From: Bacillota bacterium
GTDB lineage: Bacteria > Bacillota > Sulfobacillia > Sulfobacillales > JAIMBI01
Reading direction: 5' to 3'
Length of the DNA stretch: 32,711 nucleotides
Assembly: GCA_021846505.1 (NCBI GenBank)
Contig: JAJZWV010000042.1
Coordinates: forward strand, 1 to 32,711
Below the pieces are notes generated by a model. The model made no database searches. It saw only the letters and a program-made list of their open reading frames with translations, and was not told where the DNA came from. Both the position numbers and the translations under genes were made by a program. Below, piece after piece: positions 8,121 to 15,867 of this stretch. Within the stretch, counting starts at the first letter, position 1, and the number at the start of each line of letters is the position of its first letter.

Positions 8121-8182
8121 GAGTCTGCGCCTTTGAAGGCGTGAGGAGAGCGACAGATGGAACGGGGGGGGACCTGAACGTT

Positions 8183-9268
8183 GTGGAAACACGTCTAGCG
8201 GATTGGCTCACCTGGCTGCGCCAGCGCACGCTGGATCATTGGCCCCTCCTCACGGCCGACAATGCGCGCGCCGTGGCGGAGGACCTCGAGAAAACAGCGC
8301 GGCTTTTGGCCGCCCTCGCCGACATGCCGACGGCGTTTTGGCAGCCGGACTCCCCGGAGCCGCCCTTACCTCCCCCGTCCTTGCCAGCCGCCCCGCTCCC
8401 GCAGACGGCGGCCGGCCACCGCATGGTGCGCCGGCTGCGCGGCGGCTACCTGCCCGACCTCCGCATCTCGGTGCCCGAGGTGGCGGTCCGGCGCTTGGAG
8501 CTGGAGCACGGCGACTACCTGCTGCCAGAGCCCGCCGGATCCTTTCCGGACGGGCGACTGAAGTATCGGTTTGCGATCGCGGAGCGCACCCGGGAGGTCC
8601 CGACGGATGTGCGCGAGCGCGGTGAATTGGCCATGGGCATCGTGGAGGCGGATACCCAGGGCGGGCTGGTGGTGACCCGCACCGCGGCGGGTCCCCTTCC
8701 CAGCCGCATCGTGCTGAGCCCGGAAGATGTGCAGTACTTGAACATCGCGCCGGGGGAGATCGTGGACTTGGCCTATTGGGCCGACGACCCCGAAAACGTG
8801 CGCGTCTCCTGGGTGCACCGCACACGCAGCGACGAGCCCCTGCCGGCGCCGCTGGTGCGGCCAGCCTCGCGGCGGCTGGTGGCCACCGAGGCCGCCGCGC
8901 CAAATGGCCTCGCGGCCGACGGGGACGACAGCGACGCCTCGCTGGACGACCTGAACCCCGTGTCCTTGGCTGGCAAGCGGGTGCTGGTGGTTGGCTGCGA
9001 GCCCAAGCGCCGCGAGTACGAGGCCGCTATTCGCCGCCTGGGCGGTCAGATGGAGTGGGCTGAAGGCACCGAGGGCCAGGCGCGCTTAGAAGCCGCGATT
9101 CGCCGCGTGGACGGCGTCGTGCTGCTGACACGCTTCATCCGCCACCAGTCATTTTGGGACGCCACGGCGCTGGCCAAAAGCTGCGGGGTCAAAGTCGCGA
9201 CTTGCACCAAGCTGGGCATTCGGTCAGTGTCCCGTGCCGCGGTCGACCTGCTGGCGCAGCCAAGCTAG
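8183..9268 (+). CDS. DUF2325 domain-containing protein with G8 tract at the start
   Basis: The last 100 residues or so (SLAGKRVLVVGCEPKRREYE to the end) have the Rossmann-like DUF2325 pattern. A VLVVG strand is followed by a helix and a GG turn, then VDGVVLLTRFIRHQSFW and a late ATALAKSCGVKV. Function is not established for this family. The N-terminal two thirds are not recognised. The start is uncertain: the frame is open from a GTG at 8141, which lacks a good binding site, and GTG 8183 is used here. The best-placed start is the ATG at 8157, preceded by AGGAGA, but a run of eight G (8164-8171) puts it out of frame, and it ends after six codons at TGA 8175-8177. One extra G would join that ATG to the long frame. 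This could be a phase-variable switch, a mutation or a sequencing error. Confidence 0.75.
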   Translation: METRLADWLTWLRQRTLDHWPLLTADNARAVAEDLEKTARLLAALADMPTAFWQPDSPEPPLPPPSLPAAPLPQTAAGHRMVRRLRGGYLPDLRISVPEVAVRRLELEHGDYLLPEPAGSFPDGRLKYRFAIAERTREVPTDVRERGELAMGIVEADTQGGLVVTRTAAGPLPSRIVLSPEDVQYLNIAPGEIVDLAYWADDPENVRVSWVHRTRSDEPLPAPLVRPASRRLVATEAAAPNGLAADGDDSDASLDDLNPVSLAGKRVLVVGCEPKRREYEAAIRRLGGQMEWAEGTEGQARLEAAIRRVDGVVLLTRFIRHQSFWDATALAKSCGVKVATCTKLGIRSVSRAAVDLLAQPS

Positions 9269-9293
9269 CCACTCGTCCACCGGGCCGCCCTCA

Positions 9294-9302
9294 TGCTATA
9301 AT
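9294..9302 (+). promoter_or_regulatory. Extended -10 promoter element of rpsT
   Basis: TGCTATAAT has a perfect TATAAT (9297-9302) with an upstream TG, which can work with a poor -35. No convincing -35 is seen 17 bases upstream. The rpsT ribosome binding site follows at 9311-9317. Confidence 0.6.
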
Positions 9303-9328
9303 GCTGCGTCGGGAGGTATCGCTAGCTT

Positions 9329-9610
9329 TTGGCCAACATTAAGTCAGCAAAGAAGCGCATTCGCCAGGCGCGGGTGCACACGTTTCGCAACCGGGTGCGC
9401 CGCAGCATTGCCCGCACAGCGGTGCGCCGTTTCATGGAGGCTCTAAAGGCGGGCGATCACGATAAGGCATTTGCGCGGTTGAAGTATGCGTCCGGCCGCT
9501 TGGACCGGGCCGCCCAGAAGGGCGCCATGCACCGCAACAACGCGGCGCGCAAGAAGTCACAGATTTGGCGGCGGTACAACCAAGCGCAGAAAGGCGCCGC
9601 CTCCTCCTAA
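9329..9610 (+). CDS. rpsT: 30S ribosomal protein S20
   Basis: A 93-residue, very basic protein beginning (M)ANIKSAKKRIRQA and continuing with RNRVRRSIARTAVRRF, GRLDRAAQKGAMHRNNAARKKS and a lysine/arginine-rich end. This is diagnostic of S20, which binds 16S rRNA in the small subunit. The start is a TTG at 9329, with GGGAGGT at 9311-9317. A UUG start on S20 is well known in some bacteria and is used for feedback control, so the rare start may matter for regulation here (inference). It is convergent with holA, a pairing also seen in other endospore formers. Confidence 0.96.
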   Translation: MANIKSAKKRIRQARVHTFRNRVRRSIARTAVRRFMEALKAGDHDKAFARLKYASGRLDRAAQKGAMHRNNAARKKSQIWRRYNQAQKGAASS

Positions 9611-9622
9611 TGGGGCGGCGCC
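9593..9622 (+). terminator. Hairpin overlapping the rpsT stop codon
   Basis: GGCGCCGCC (9593-9601) pairs perfectly with GGCGGCGCC (9614-9622). The 12-base loop contains the rpsT TAA. No T-run follows. A further GGCGCCGCC copy at 9651-9659 could compete for the same right arm. Probably the transcript end between the convergent rpsT and holA genes. Confidence 0.4.
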
Positions 9623-9637
9623 CGTCGCAATGGGCGG

Positions 9638-10612
9638 CTACGATTTTCCCGGCGCCGCCGACAGCACTAAGCCGGTGAGCCAAACCTGATCGCTCCCCAC
9701 GGAGCGCTTGAGACGCTGATCCACAGCCGCTGCGCGCTCCACCCACCTCACCGCACTGGCATGGCTCCAGAGACGGGCGGCTCGGCGCAGCTGATCCCAC
9801 TGCCAGGGCCGGAGGTTAGCCCGCCGGCGAAAGTCGCCCTCCGCCTCGCCGGCAGCCCGCGAGGCCAAGTACCCTTCTAGTGCCATCATCTGCCGGGCCA
9901 GCGCCACCAGCAGCACAAGGGCCGGGGTGCCCTGCTCCAGCTGCCGCGCCAGCTCACTGAGCGCCCGCGGCATGTCTCGCTGCAGCACGGCCGTGATGAG
10001 TGCCAAAAATCCGACCGGCGACGCAGGCGGCACATGGTCGGCCGCCACCGCCTCGCCAATCAGGTGGCCGTCGGGATACAGAAGCGCCAAGCGCTCCATG
10101 ACGGCCTCGGCCAAATGTCCGTAGGGCTCGGTCGCCTCAGCCACCAGCGCCAGGGCGCCTGGCGTGAGCAGCACGTGCCGCTCCTGCGCGGCTTGGCGCA
10201 CCAGCGCCGCCCACGCCTGCCCGCGCAGCGGCGCCAGATCGACGGCAGACAGGGGCGCACCGGCCGGGGGCGCGCTGGGTTTGTCATTCCAGCACACCAG
10301 CACGGACCGGGGCCCCAGTGCGCGCCACAGCACTTCCATGGCGCGGCCAGCGGCCACTCGGCCATCCACGTCGCGCCACACCAGGAGTCGCGGCTCATCC
10401 AAAAAACTTTGCGTCGACAGCCAGAGCGCGAGCTCGAGCGGATCGCCGCGGCCATCCACCCGCCGGTGCTCCACGGCGCTTCCGCCCAGCTGCTGCCGCA
10501 CAGCTGCCAGCACGCGCTCGCCAAAATAGGTGTCCGGCCCCGCCAGCCACCAGCCCGCCACCGGCGGCGAGGCCGCGCCGGCCAGCCGGGCCAGTGCCTG
10601 CTTGGGCGTCAC
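9638..10612 (-). CDS. holA: DNA polymerase III subunit delta
   Basis: A 324-residue clamp-loader subunit that opens the beta sliding clamp. Visible features are the early GPDTYFGERVLAAVRQQL (the family has G.d.yl.e), STQSFLDEPRLLVWRDVDG (the family has p.F...RLV.v), LVCWNDKP, the middle GALALVAEATEPYGHLAEAVMERLALL, and a C-terminal helical collar domain with QLEQGTPALVLLVALARQM and NLRPWQWDQL. The GTG start at 10612 has GAGGGGG seven bases upstream. Length matches the family. It lies 43 bp downstream of the small monooxygenase gene on the same strand and converges on rpsT. Confidence 0.88.
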   Translation of the reverse strand: MTPKQALARLAGAASPPVAGWWLAGPDTYFGERVLAAVRQQLGGSAVEHRRVDGRGDPLELALWLSTQSFLDEPRLLVWRDVDGRVAAGRAMEVLWRALGPRSVLVCWNDKPSAPPAGAPLSAVDLAPLRGQAWAALVRQAAQERHVLLTPGALALVAEATEPYGHLAEAVMERLALLYPDGHLIGEAVAADHVPPASPVGFLALITAVLQRDMPRALSELARQLEQGTPALVLLVALARQMMALEGYLASRAAGEAEGDFRRRANLRPWQWDQLRRAARLWSHASAVRWVERAAAVDQRLKRSVGSDQVWLTGLVLSAAPGKS

Positions 10613-10655
10613 CAGCAGGCCCCCTCACGGATCCCTTGGCCCCCGATGACGCGCA

Positions 10656-10952
10656 TCAATCTTCCAGCACCCCGTGCATCTCCAGCCCCCCCGGCTTGGC
10701 CAAAAGCTCTCGGAACTTTCCGTGGGCACGGTCCTGGCGAAAGGCTTCGCTGGCGGTCCACGCGCGAAAGCTCGATTCGTCGGCCTCATGGGTCATCACG
10801 GCATACGAGGCCCCGGCACTCTCGGGTCGAAGCACCTCGTAGCGGCCCAACCCCGGGGCCACATCCACCAGGCAAGCTCGATCTTGAAAGCGGGTCTCAG
10901 ATTCCGCCTCCCGGCCCTCGGCCACATAGAAGCGATTGGACACCACAATCAC
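10656..10952 (-). CDS. Antibiotic biosynthesis monooxygenase-fold protein (heme-degrading-enzyme-like)
   Basis: A 98-residue protein beginning VIVVSNRFYVAEGREAESET and continuing with FQDRACLVDVAPGL, RYEVLRPE, YAVMTHEADESSFRAWTASEAF. The strand-helix-strand layout with NRF...G.E..FE.RF..R...V...PG and the T.WE....F..W..S..F ending match the ABM fold of IsdG/HmoB-type heme oxygenases and related small monooxygenases. In this family a conserved Asn, His and Trp support heme cleavage; N6 and the W in FRAWT are visible. Whether the substrate is heme cannot be settled from sequence alone. The GTG start at 10952 has GAGAGGTGGG five bases away. It is followed by holA at 43 bp. Confidence 0.8.
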   Translation of the reverse strand: MIVVSNRFYVAEGREAESETRFQDRACLVDVAPGLGRYEVLRPESAGASYAVMTHEADESSFRAWTASEAFRQDRAHGKFRELLAKPGGLEMHGVLED

Positions 10953-11399
10953 GGCAGCCCACCTCTCCACGATTCGATCGCCGCCACCAAGGTCGGCAAC
11001 ACCTTGCAACCGCCCAACCCGTGCCGCACTGGCACGCGCCGGCTGCCTCGCTATCTTCCCCGATTGTACGACGCGGGCGAGGGCGAAACGGCATACCGGA
11101 GGTTTCAGATCCCCGGATTACACGGAGCAGCCCTCCACACCGTGCGCCCAGCCCACGCACAGCTTGGAGTCCAACGTCCCGTGATGGGGTCGGCTCGAGG
11201 TATCGCGCGCCCTAACGGCCGATGAGGCCGCTAGGCGGCCTGGTCGGAACGCATCTCCCCCTCCTTTCCGCTGCCCACCGGCGGCGGGTCCGGCCGCCAG
11301 TCAGCGCCGGGCTGGCTGTCATCCCCGAGGGGGCGATCGGCTAAGCCACACTCTTCTGGCGAGGAGCGTCCGAGGATGGCCGCCGTCAGCCATTGCGGC
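10953..11399. other. Intergenic region, no confident gene
   Basis: No full gene is seen. On the minus strand a very strong site (GGAAAGGAGGGGGAG) sits directly before an ATG at 11254, but that frame ends after seven codons at 11231-11233. The same frame is open upstream to about 11430 with coding-like codons, yet has no usable start. It may be a decayed or very small gene behind gerA. Two inverted repeats are present: CCGTCAG/CTGACGG (11383-11389 and 11403-11409) around the gerA stop, and GGCCGC-TAG-GCGGCC (11226-11240). Either could mark the end of the gerA transcript. Confidence 0.4.
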
Positions 11400-13169
11400 T
11401 CACTGACGGATGCGCCGCTGGCGCGTCACCATCGGCACGGGGTCCGTGTGGATGGTGCCACCGGACTGTGTCTCGTCAATGGCGTGCGTGTACGTGGGGC
11501 GCGTGGTGAACACGTGGAGTGGAAACCGCACGAGGGTGTCGCGCAGCGTGCTCCCATTCAAGGGGCCGAAGGGCGATAGATACGGGACTCCGAACGGCTC
11601 CAGCGACGAAAGATACGCCACGACGAACACGGCCACGACCAAAATGCCCAGCACTCCGAAAATGTACGCGCCGGCAATCAACACCCAAAACAGCCAGCGC
11701 CAGGCTGAGGTTAGTTCAAACGCCGGCGTGGTGAACAGCGCCAGCGCCGTCAGCGTCACCATTACGATAAGTAGGGGGTCCACGATGCCCGCCTTCACAA
11801 TGGCAGTCCCCACCACCACCGCGCCCACGGTGCCCAGGGTGACGGCCAGCTCCGTGGGTAGCCGGTTGGCCGCCTCCCGCAGCACCTCGATGATGACCCA
11901 CATGATAATTACCTCCATCACGGGTGGAAATGGGATGCCCAGTCGGGATCCCGCCACGGTCAGCACCAGCTTGGTAGGCACCAAATCGGGGTCGACCGAA
12001 AACAGGGCGATGTAAAAGGGCATGAGAAAGAGCCCTAGCATCAGCGCGAGCGCCCGGATCAAGCGCATCAGCGACCCTTCCCAGAACGAAAATACATAAT
12101 CTTGTGTTGTTTGGTAAAATTCAATGAGAACAGATGGCATGAGAGCCACGAATGGCGTGTTATCTACCATCAGCGCCACTTTGCCACGGAGAATCTCACG
12201 AACCACCCAATCCACGCGCTCTGTCATCCGAAACTGGGGAAACAGCGACTTCTGCTGAAGCAGGTAGGTGGTAATTTCAGTAAGCGTCTGCACATCATCA
12301 GTGTGAATCATGCGAATTCTATCTTTGACAGCAGAGACTAGTGCCGGATTCGTCAATCCCTCGACATGAGCCACCAGCACCGTGGTAGACGTGTAGCCAC
12401 CCACTGTAATTGAGTCGAAGTGGAGCCATGGAGATCGGATGCGTCGGCGAATCTGGTTCATGTGAGTCAGTAAAATCTCATTGAATGCCTCCTGCGGGCC
12501 CTTGATGCTGGGCTCCGACTGGGCCCGCCCGATGGCACGTGCCTTAAACTTCACCGAGTCGATAATCAGCACGGTGGAACTGCCTTGGATAAACACCAGC
12601 GTGTTGCCATACGTCAGCTGCGTCAGCAGGGAGTCCCACGTGGAGCCAGTCGTCACGTGGCCCGCCGCCACCATCTGGCGAAGCACGGTGGCATGCAGTG
12701 CGCGAGAATCTTTCGTGTCCTTCGCCGTGACCTCGTATAACTCCATCACGCGCACCGTGTCTTGGTCGACAATCTCACTGTCGACCATGCCATCGGCAAA
12801 CGCCACGAGCGCCGGCACCTTCAGATTCTCCCCGAGAGTGATGCGGCGCAAGATTATGTCGGGCGACTGCCCCACCGTGTATTTGAGCCGGTCGTACGCA
12901 CCTTCCACGTTTCCCCCAAACTTGCTCAGGCGGCCGCCCGGCGCGTCTAAATCCGCCAGCAGCCCCGAAAGTTTGCCGGCCAAGCTCTGCGCCTCGGTCA
13001 CCAGCGCCTGGGCGTGCAGCAGGGAGAGCCCATGAATTCGCTGGACGGTGCCCTCGACAGCGCGCGTCGGGTCTAGCATGGATTGCGCCGGGGACGCCGC
13101 CGGCGCCCGCTCTCCCAGCTGATTGGCCACGATCGGGCCCCGCCGCGGCCCACGGTCAAACGGCCACAT
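11400..13169 (-). CDS. Spore germination protein, GerA family (germinant receptor A subunit)
   Basis: The A subunit of a Ger receptor sits in the spore inner membrane and helps sense nutrients and trigger germination. This 589-residue protein has a long hydrophilic N-terminal domain (from DNMLD-like start to about residue 285) with VGQSPDIILRRI, VPALVAFADGMVDSEIVD, TYGNTLVFIQGSSTVLIID and PQEAFNEILLTHMNQIRRRI, all typical GerA segments. The membrane half begins with MVDNTPFVALMPSVLIEFYQ and includes RLGIPFPPVMEVIIMWVIIE, VKAGIVDPLLIVMVTLTALA and further helices. The ATG at 13169 is preceded by a G-rich site. It is divergent from the GerC/GerB genes, separated by 172 bp, instead of leading one A-B-C operon. 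Confidence 0.93.
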   Translation of the reverse strand: MWPFDRGPRRGPIVANQLGERAPAASPAQSMLDPTRAVEGTVQRIHGLSLLHAQALVTEAQSLAGKLSGLLADLDAPGGRLSKFGGNVEGAYDRLKYTVGQSPDIILRRITLGENLKVPALVAFADGMVDSEIVDQDTVRVMELYEVTAKDTKDSRALHATVLRQMVAAGHVTTGSTWDSLLTQLTYGNTLVFIQGSSTVLIIDSVKFKARAIGRAQSEPSIKGPQEAFNEILLTHMNQIRRRIRSPWLHFDSITVGGYTSTTVLVAHVEGLTNPALVSAVKDRIRMIHTDDVQTLTEITTYLLQQKSLFPQFRMTERVDWVVREILRGKVALMVDNTPFVALMPSVLIEFYQTTQDYVFSFWEGSLMRLIRALALMLGLFLMPFYIALFSVDPDLVPTKLVLTVAGSRLGIPFPPVMEVIIMWVIIEVLREAANRLPTELAVTLGTVGAVVVGTAIVKAGIVDPLLIVMVTLTALALFTTPAFELTSAWRWLFWVLIAGAYIFGVLGILVVAVFVVAYLSSLEPFGVPYLSPFGPLNGSTLRDTLVRFPLHVFTTRPTYTHAIDETQSGGTIHTDPVPMVTRQRRIRQ

Positions 13170-13341
13170 ACCTGGTCCCCCCTGTGCCTGCTCCGGCCGG
13201 CTGCTTGCGGTGCGATCCGGCCATTCCTGAGCGGGCCGCGCACTCCAAGCAGGCAGACTTGCCGAATAATCTGTCCGCCGCGCCGGCGCGGCATGCTTCA
13301 TGCGTAGATCGGCGGCCAAGCGGCCATGCTGAGTCGGGCGG

Positions 13342-14502
13342 GTGAGGCATATCCGGTGGTGGCGATCCTGGAATCGCCGGGCGGCGTGGCAGCGGCGCGT
13401 GCTCGCGCTGGCGGCCTTGGCGGCCCTATCGCCCACCCTCGCAGGGTGCTGGGACAACCGACCGGTGGACGCGCGCGACTTGGTGCTGGCCATTGGAGTC
13501 TCACCCGCTCCGCATAATGACGTTACCGTTTCGCTGGCCGTTCCCACGTCCGCCGGCCTGATAAGCGGCACCTCTCCCGGCTCCGGTGCGGGAGGCGGCA
13601 GCAGTGGCCAATCGACTTATCTCCTGCAGGGCACCGGACCGGACCTCGGCGCCGCCATCGCGATGGCACAGGCGTATACCAACAAAGATATCTATCTCGG
13701 CCAAACCCAGCTGGTTCTGTTCAGCCATCGGCTGGATGCCACGCAGTTTGGCCATGCCGTGAGCTGGCTCGCCCGGCTCGGCCCTTTTGACAAAACCGCC
13801 TACGCAGCCGTGGCCGAGGCGCCAGTCGCCAAAACCCTCGGCTATCAGCCGGTGTCCACCCGGATTGGCCCCATGTACTTTCTGACGCTGTTTAGCTGCA
13901 CCCACTGCCAGACGGCCAACTTGGCGCGCACCCTCTGGTCGCTGGAAATGAGAACGGTGTCGCCGGGCATGTCCATTTGGCTCCCGGCCATCGACACCAG
14001 GGGCCCCAATTTTGTGGTGCGCCGGGTGGTAGTGTTCCGGGGCAACACGGCCGTAGCCACCCTGTCGCCTTCGCAAACGCTGGCCCTCTGTTATCTGATG
14101 GCTGCCACCTCCAAAGCCACGCTGTCGGTGTCCACGCCCGCAGGCCGGGTGGGTGTGCGCGCCGTGCGCGCGTCGCGCTTCAACAGCGTCACGTGGAGCC
14201 ACGGGCGCCTGCATGTCCACGTCACCATTTCGGTCATGGCTGCCATCGACCAGCTGGCGGAGGGGGCAGTGAACCCTGCGATCGTCCTTGACGTGGAAGA
14301 CGCCGTCAGCCGCCGGATCGCGCGGCAGACAACGAAGGTGATGGCCCTTTTGCAGCGGCGCGGCTCTGACCCGGAGGCGTACGGCCCGTCGGTGTTTTGG
14401 AATTGGCCGGCGCTCCGGCCGCACTGGCTGGCGATTTATCGCCGGGCCGTCCTGTCGGTTTCCGTGTCCACGGTGATCCACAACGTAGGAGATTCCACGT
14501 GA
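13342..14502 (+). CDS. Spore germination lipoprotein, GerC family
   Basis: The C subunit of the germinant receptor, anchored on the outer face of the spore inner membrane by a lipid. The N-terminus has an arginine-rich stretch, a hydrophobic core and the lipobox L-A-G-C with Cys36. The next residues, CWDNRPVDARDLVLAIGV, are the GerC hallmark (GCWD..E...L..V...G.D). Further family-like segments are DIYLGQTQLVLFSHRL and the late YGPSVFWNWPALRPHW. The protein has 386 residues, a normal length. The start is a GTG with a weak binding site. Upstream, TGCGTA (13301) and CATGCTGA (13325), 18 bases apart, are reminiscent of a forespore sigma-G promoter, but this is tentative. GerB follows 13 bp downstream. 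Confidence 0.9.
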   Translation: MRHIRWWRSWNRRAAWQRRVLALAALAALSPTLAGCWDNRPVDARDLVLAIGVSPAPHNDVTVSLAVPTSAGLISGTSPGSGAGGGSSGQSTYLLQGTGPDLGAAIAMAQAYTNKDIYLGQTQLVLFSHRLDATQFGHAVSWLARLGPFDKTAYAAVAEAPVAKTLGYQPVSTRIGPMYFLTLFSCTHCQTANLARTLWSLEMRTVSPGMSIWLPAIDTRGPNFVVRRVVVFRGNTAVATLSPSQTLALCYLMAATSKATLSVSTPAGRVGVRAVRASRFNSVTWSHGRLHVHVTISVMAAIDQLAEGAVNPAIVLDVEDAVSRRIARQTTKVMALLQRRGSDPEAYGPSVFWNWPALRPHWLAIYRRAVLSVSVSTVIHNVGDST

Positions 14503-14515
14503 GAGGCATGGCCCG

Positions 14516-15643
14516 GTGAGGCCCAGCCGCCCGATTTCGGCCTTCTATTTTGCGTCCATGCTGACGGGCGCCTATCTGGCGTCGGGCCTGTTTGTGTTTC
14601 CGCGGGAGCTTATCTCCGTGGGAGGGGCGGAAGCCCCCTGGGCGTTCCTGCTCGACTGCGCCGCCGCGCTGTTTGGTCTGTGGCTCTGGTTTCAGGTGAA
14701 TCACCTCTACCCCGATGAGCAGGTGTCAGGATTCACCAGCCGCATCGTGACACCGGTCCTCGGCTGGCCGCTCAACGTCATGACGGTCATCACCCATGTG
14801 CTGTTAGCGGTATGGGCCACCGTCAACTTCGGCTTGGTGATGATCACGTTCTTCCTGCCCGACACCCCGCTGTGGGCGCTGGAAACCTTGACGGTGGTGG
14901 TAGGACTGTACATGGCATGGGCGGATACCCGCGTGCTTGGACGCACCATTCAAGCGCTGTTTCTGCCGACGGGGGTGCTCTCGATCTTGATGGGGCTGCT
15001 ACTGGCGCCACGCCTCACCCAAGCGTGGGCCATCCCGCCCTCCGGCGACGTCCACCTCCCCACCATCGCCCTAGCCGCATACCAAAGTTTTTACCTTTTT
15101 TGGGGCTACGAAGTGACGGTCACACTATACCCGTTCGTGTCCCAGGGCGCGCGCCGGCAGGCGGAGCGCTATGCCTACATCGCCATGCTCGTGGCAGGCG
15201 CCTTCATGGCCTTTGGCTATATTTTGATCGTGGGCACCAGCGGACCCTATATGGTCATGGCCGCCGAGTGGCCCGGGGTGTCGGCCATGCGGCTCATCAC
15301 GCTGTCGTCGTTTCTCATCAACAAGCTGGGCCTGTTCGTGGTGCTCATGTGGAGCCTGTTTGTCTTTATCTTTGTGGCGATGCGGCTCTGGTGCTTGGCG
15401 CAGGACCTGCGGCCGGCTTTGGGTCTCCAACGCCCCCAGCACTACCGCTATCTCCTGGTGTTTTTTGCAGCGGCGACGCTGGTGGTGTCCCACTTGTTTA
15501 CCAACATTACGGTGACCGGACGGTTTTTCAACGAGTGGATGGTGCCCGCCATGGCGCTGTTCAACTTTGGCATACCGCCCATCCTGCTGCTGGGGGCGGC
15601 CATCACTCGGCGGCGCACCAAAGTCTCGATGCGCGCCCCCTAA
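14516..15643 (+). CDS. Spore germination protein, GerB family (GerAB/ArcD/ProY transporter)
   Basis: The B subunit of the germinant receptor, an APC-superfamily-like integral membrane protein implicated in ligand recognition. It has 375 residues and about ten hydrophobic segments. The start RPISAFYFASMLTGAYLASG corresponds to the first GerB helix, and GLFVFPRELISVGGAEAPW to the region of the first helix pair, where family members have P...A..AG...W. Later LIVGTSGPYMVMAAEWPGVS and FLINKLGLFVVLMWSLFVF are recognisable. The GTG start lies 13 bp after the GerC stop, with GAGAGG as a plausible binding site. The gene order here is C then B, with A divergent. Confidence 0.9.
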   Translation: MRPSRPISAFYFASMLTGAYLASGLFVFPRELISVGGAEAPWAFLLDCAAALFGLWLWFQVNHLYPDEQVSGFTSRIVTPVLGWPLNVMTVITHVLLAVWATVNFGLVMITFFLPDTPLWALETLTVVVGLYMAWADTRVLGRTIQALFLPTGVLSILMGLLLAPRLTQAWAIPPSGDVHLPTIALAAYQSFYLFWGYEVTVTLYPFVSQGARRQAERYAYIAMLVAGAFMAFGYILIVGTSGPYMVMAAEWPGVSAMRLITLSSFLINKLGLFVVLMWSLFVFIFVAMRLWCLAQDLRPALGLQRPQHYRYLLVFFAAATLVVSHLFTNITVTGRFFNEWMVPAMALFNFGIPPILLLGAAITRRRTKVSMRAP

Positions 15644-15656
15644 GCGCGCGCCGCAG

Positions 15657-15685
15657 TTGCCCCCGGGCCCTCGATCCACTAGCAT
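15657..15685 (+). promoter_or_regulatory. Candidate sigma-A promoter upstream of the ABC transporter
   Basis: TTGCCC (15657-15662) and TAGCAT (15680-15685) with a 17-base spacer. It lies 66 bp before the small ORF that leads the transporter genes. Hexamers are imperfect. Confidence 0.35.
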
Positions 15686-15750
15686 GAGACCGCCGCAGGT
15701 TTGCAGATCCGCCCCGGGTGCGGCTCCGCGTGCGAAAGGAGGTGAAGCGC

Positions 15751-15867
15751 ATGGATCGGCCGAGCGACCCCGACGAACGACTGCCGTTCGCCACGGGCTT
15801 TCATCCAAAGCCAGCGGGGCCTGCTCTGCCAGAGAGCCGGTTCCCGAGAAAGGGAGACGCGGCATGA
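15751..15867 (+). CDS. Small 38-residue ORF coupled to the ABC permease
   Basis: A 38-codon frame starts at ATG 15751 with an excellent AAAGGAGG site eight bases upstream and ends at a TGA that overlaps the permease start in an ATGA arrangement. The peptide is hydrophilic and Pro/Arg/Asp-rich (MDRPSDPDERLPFATGF near the start, RKGDAA at the end), with no membrane segment or known motif. Its codons carry G or C at most third positions, like the neighbours. It may be a leader peptide that tunes translation of the permease, or a small accessory protein. No function is assigned. Confidence reflects the binding site and overlap, not homology. Confidence 0.5.
   Translation: MDRPSDPDERLPFATGFHPKPAGPALPESRFPRKGDAA

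Noticed and set aside
10034-11215. A 393-codon open frame on the plus strand across holA and the small monooxygenase
   Set aside because: It runs antisense through two recognised genes and the spacer; the composition (Arg, Pro, Ser, His) is that of a shadow.
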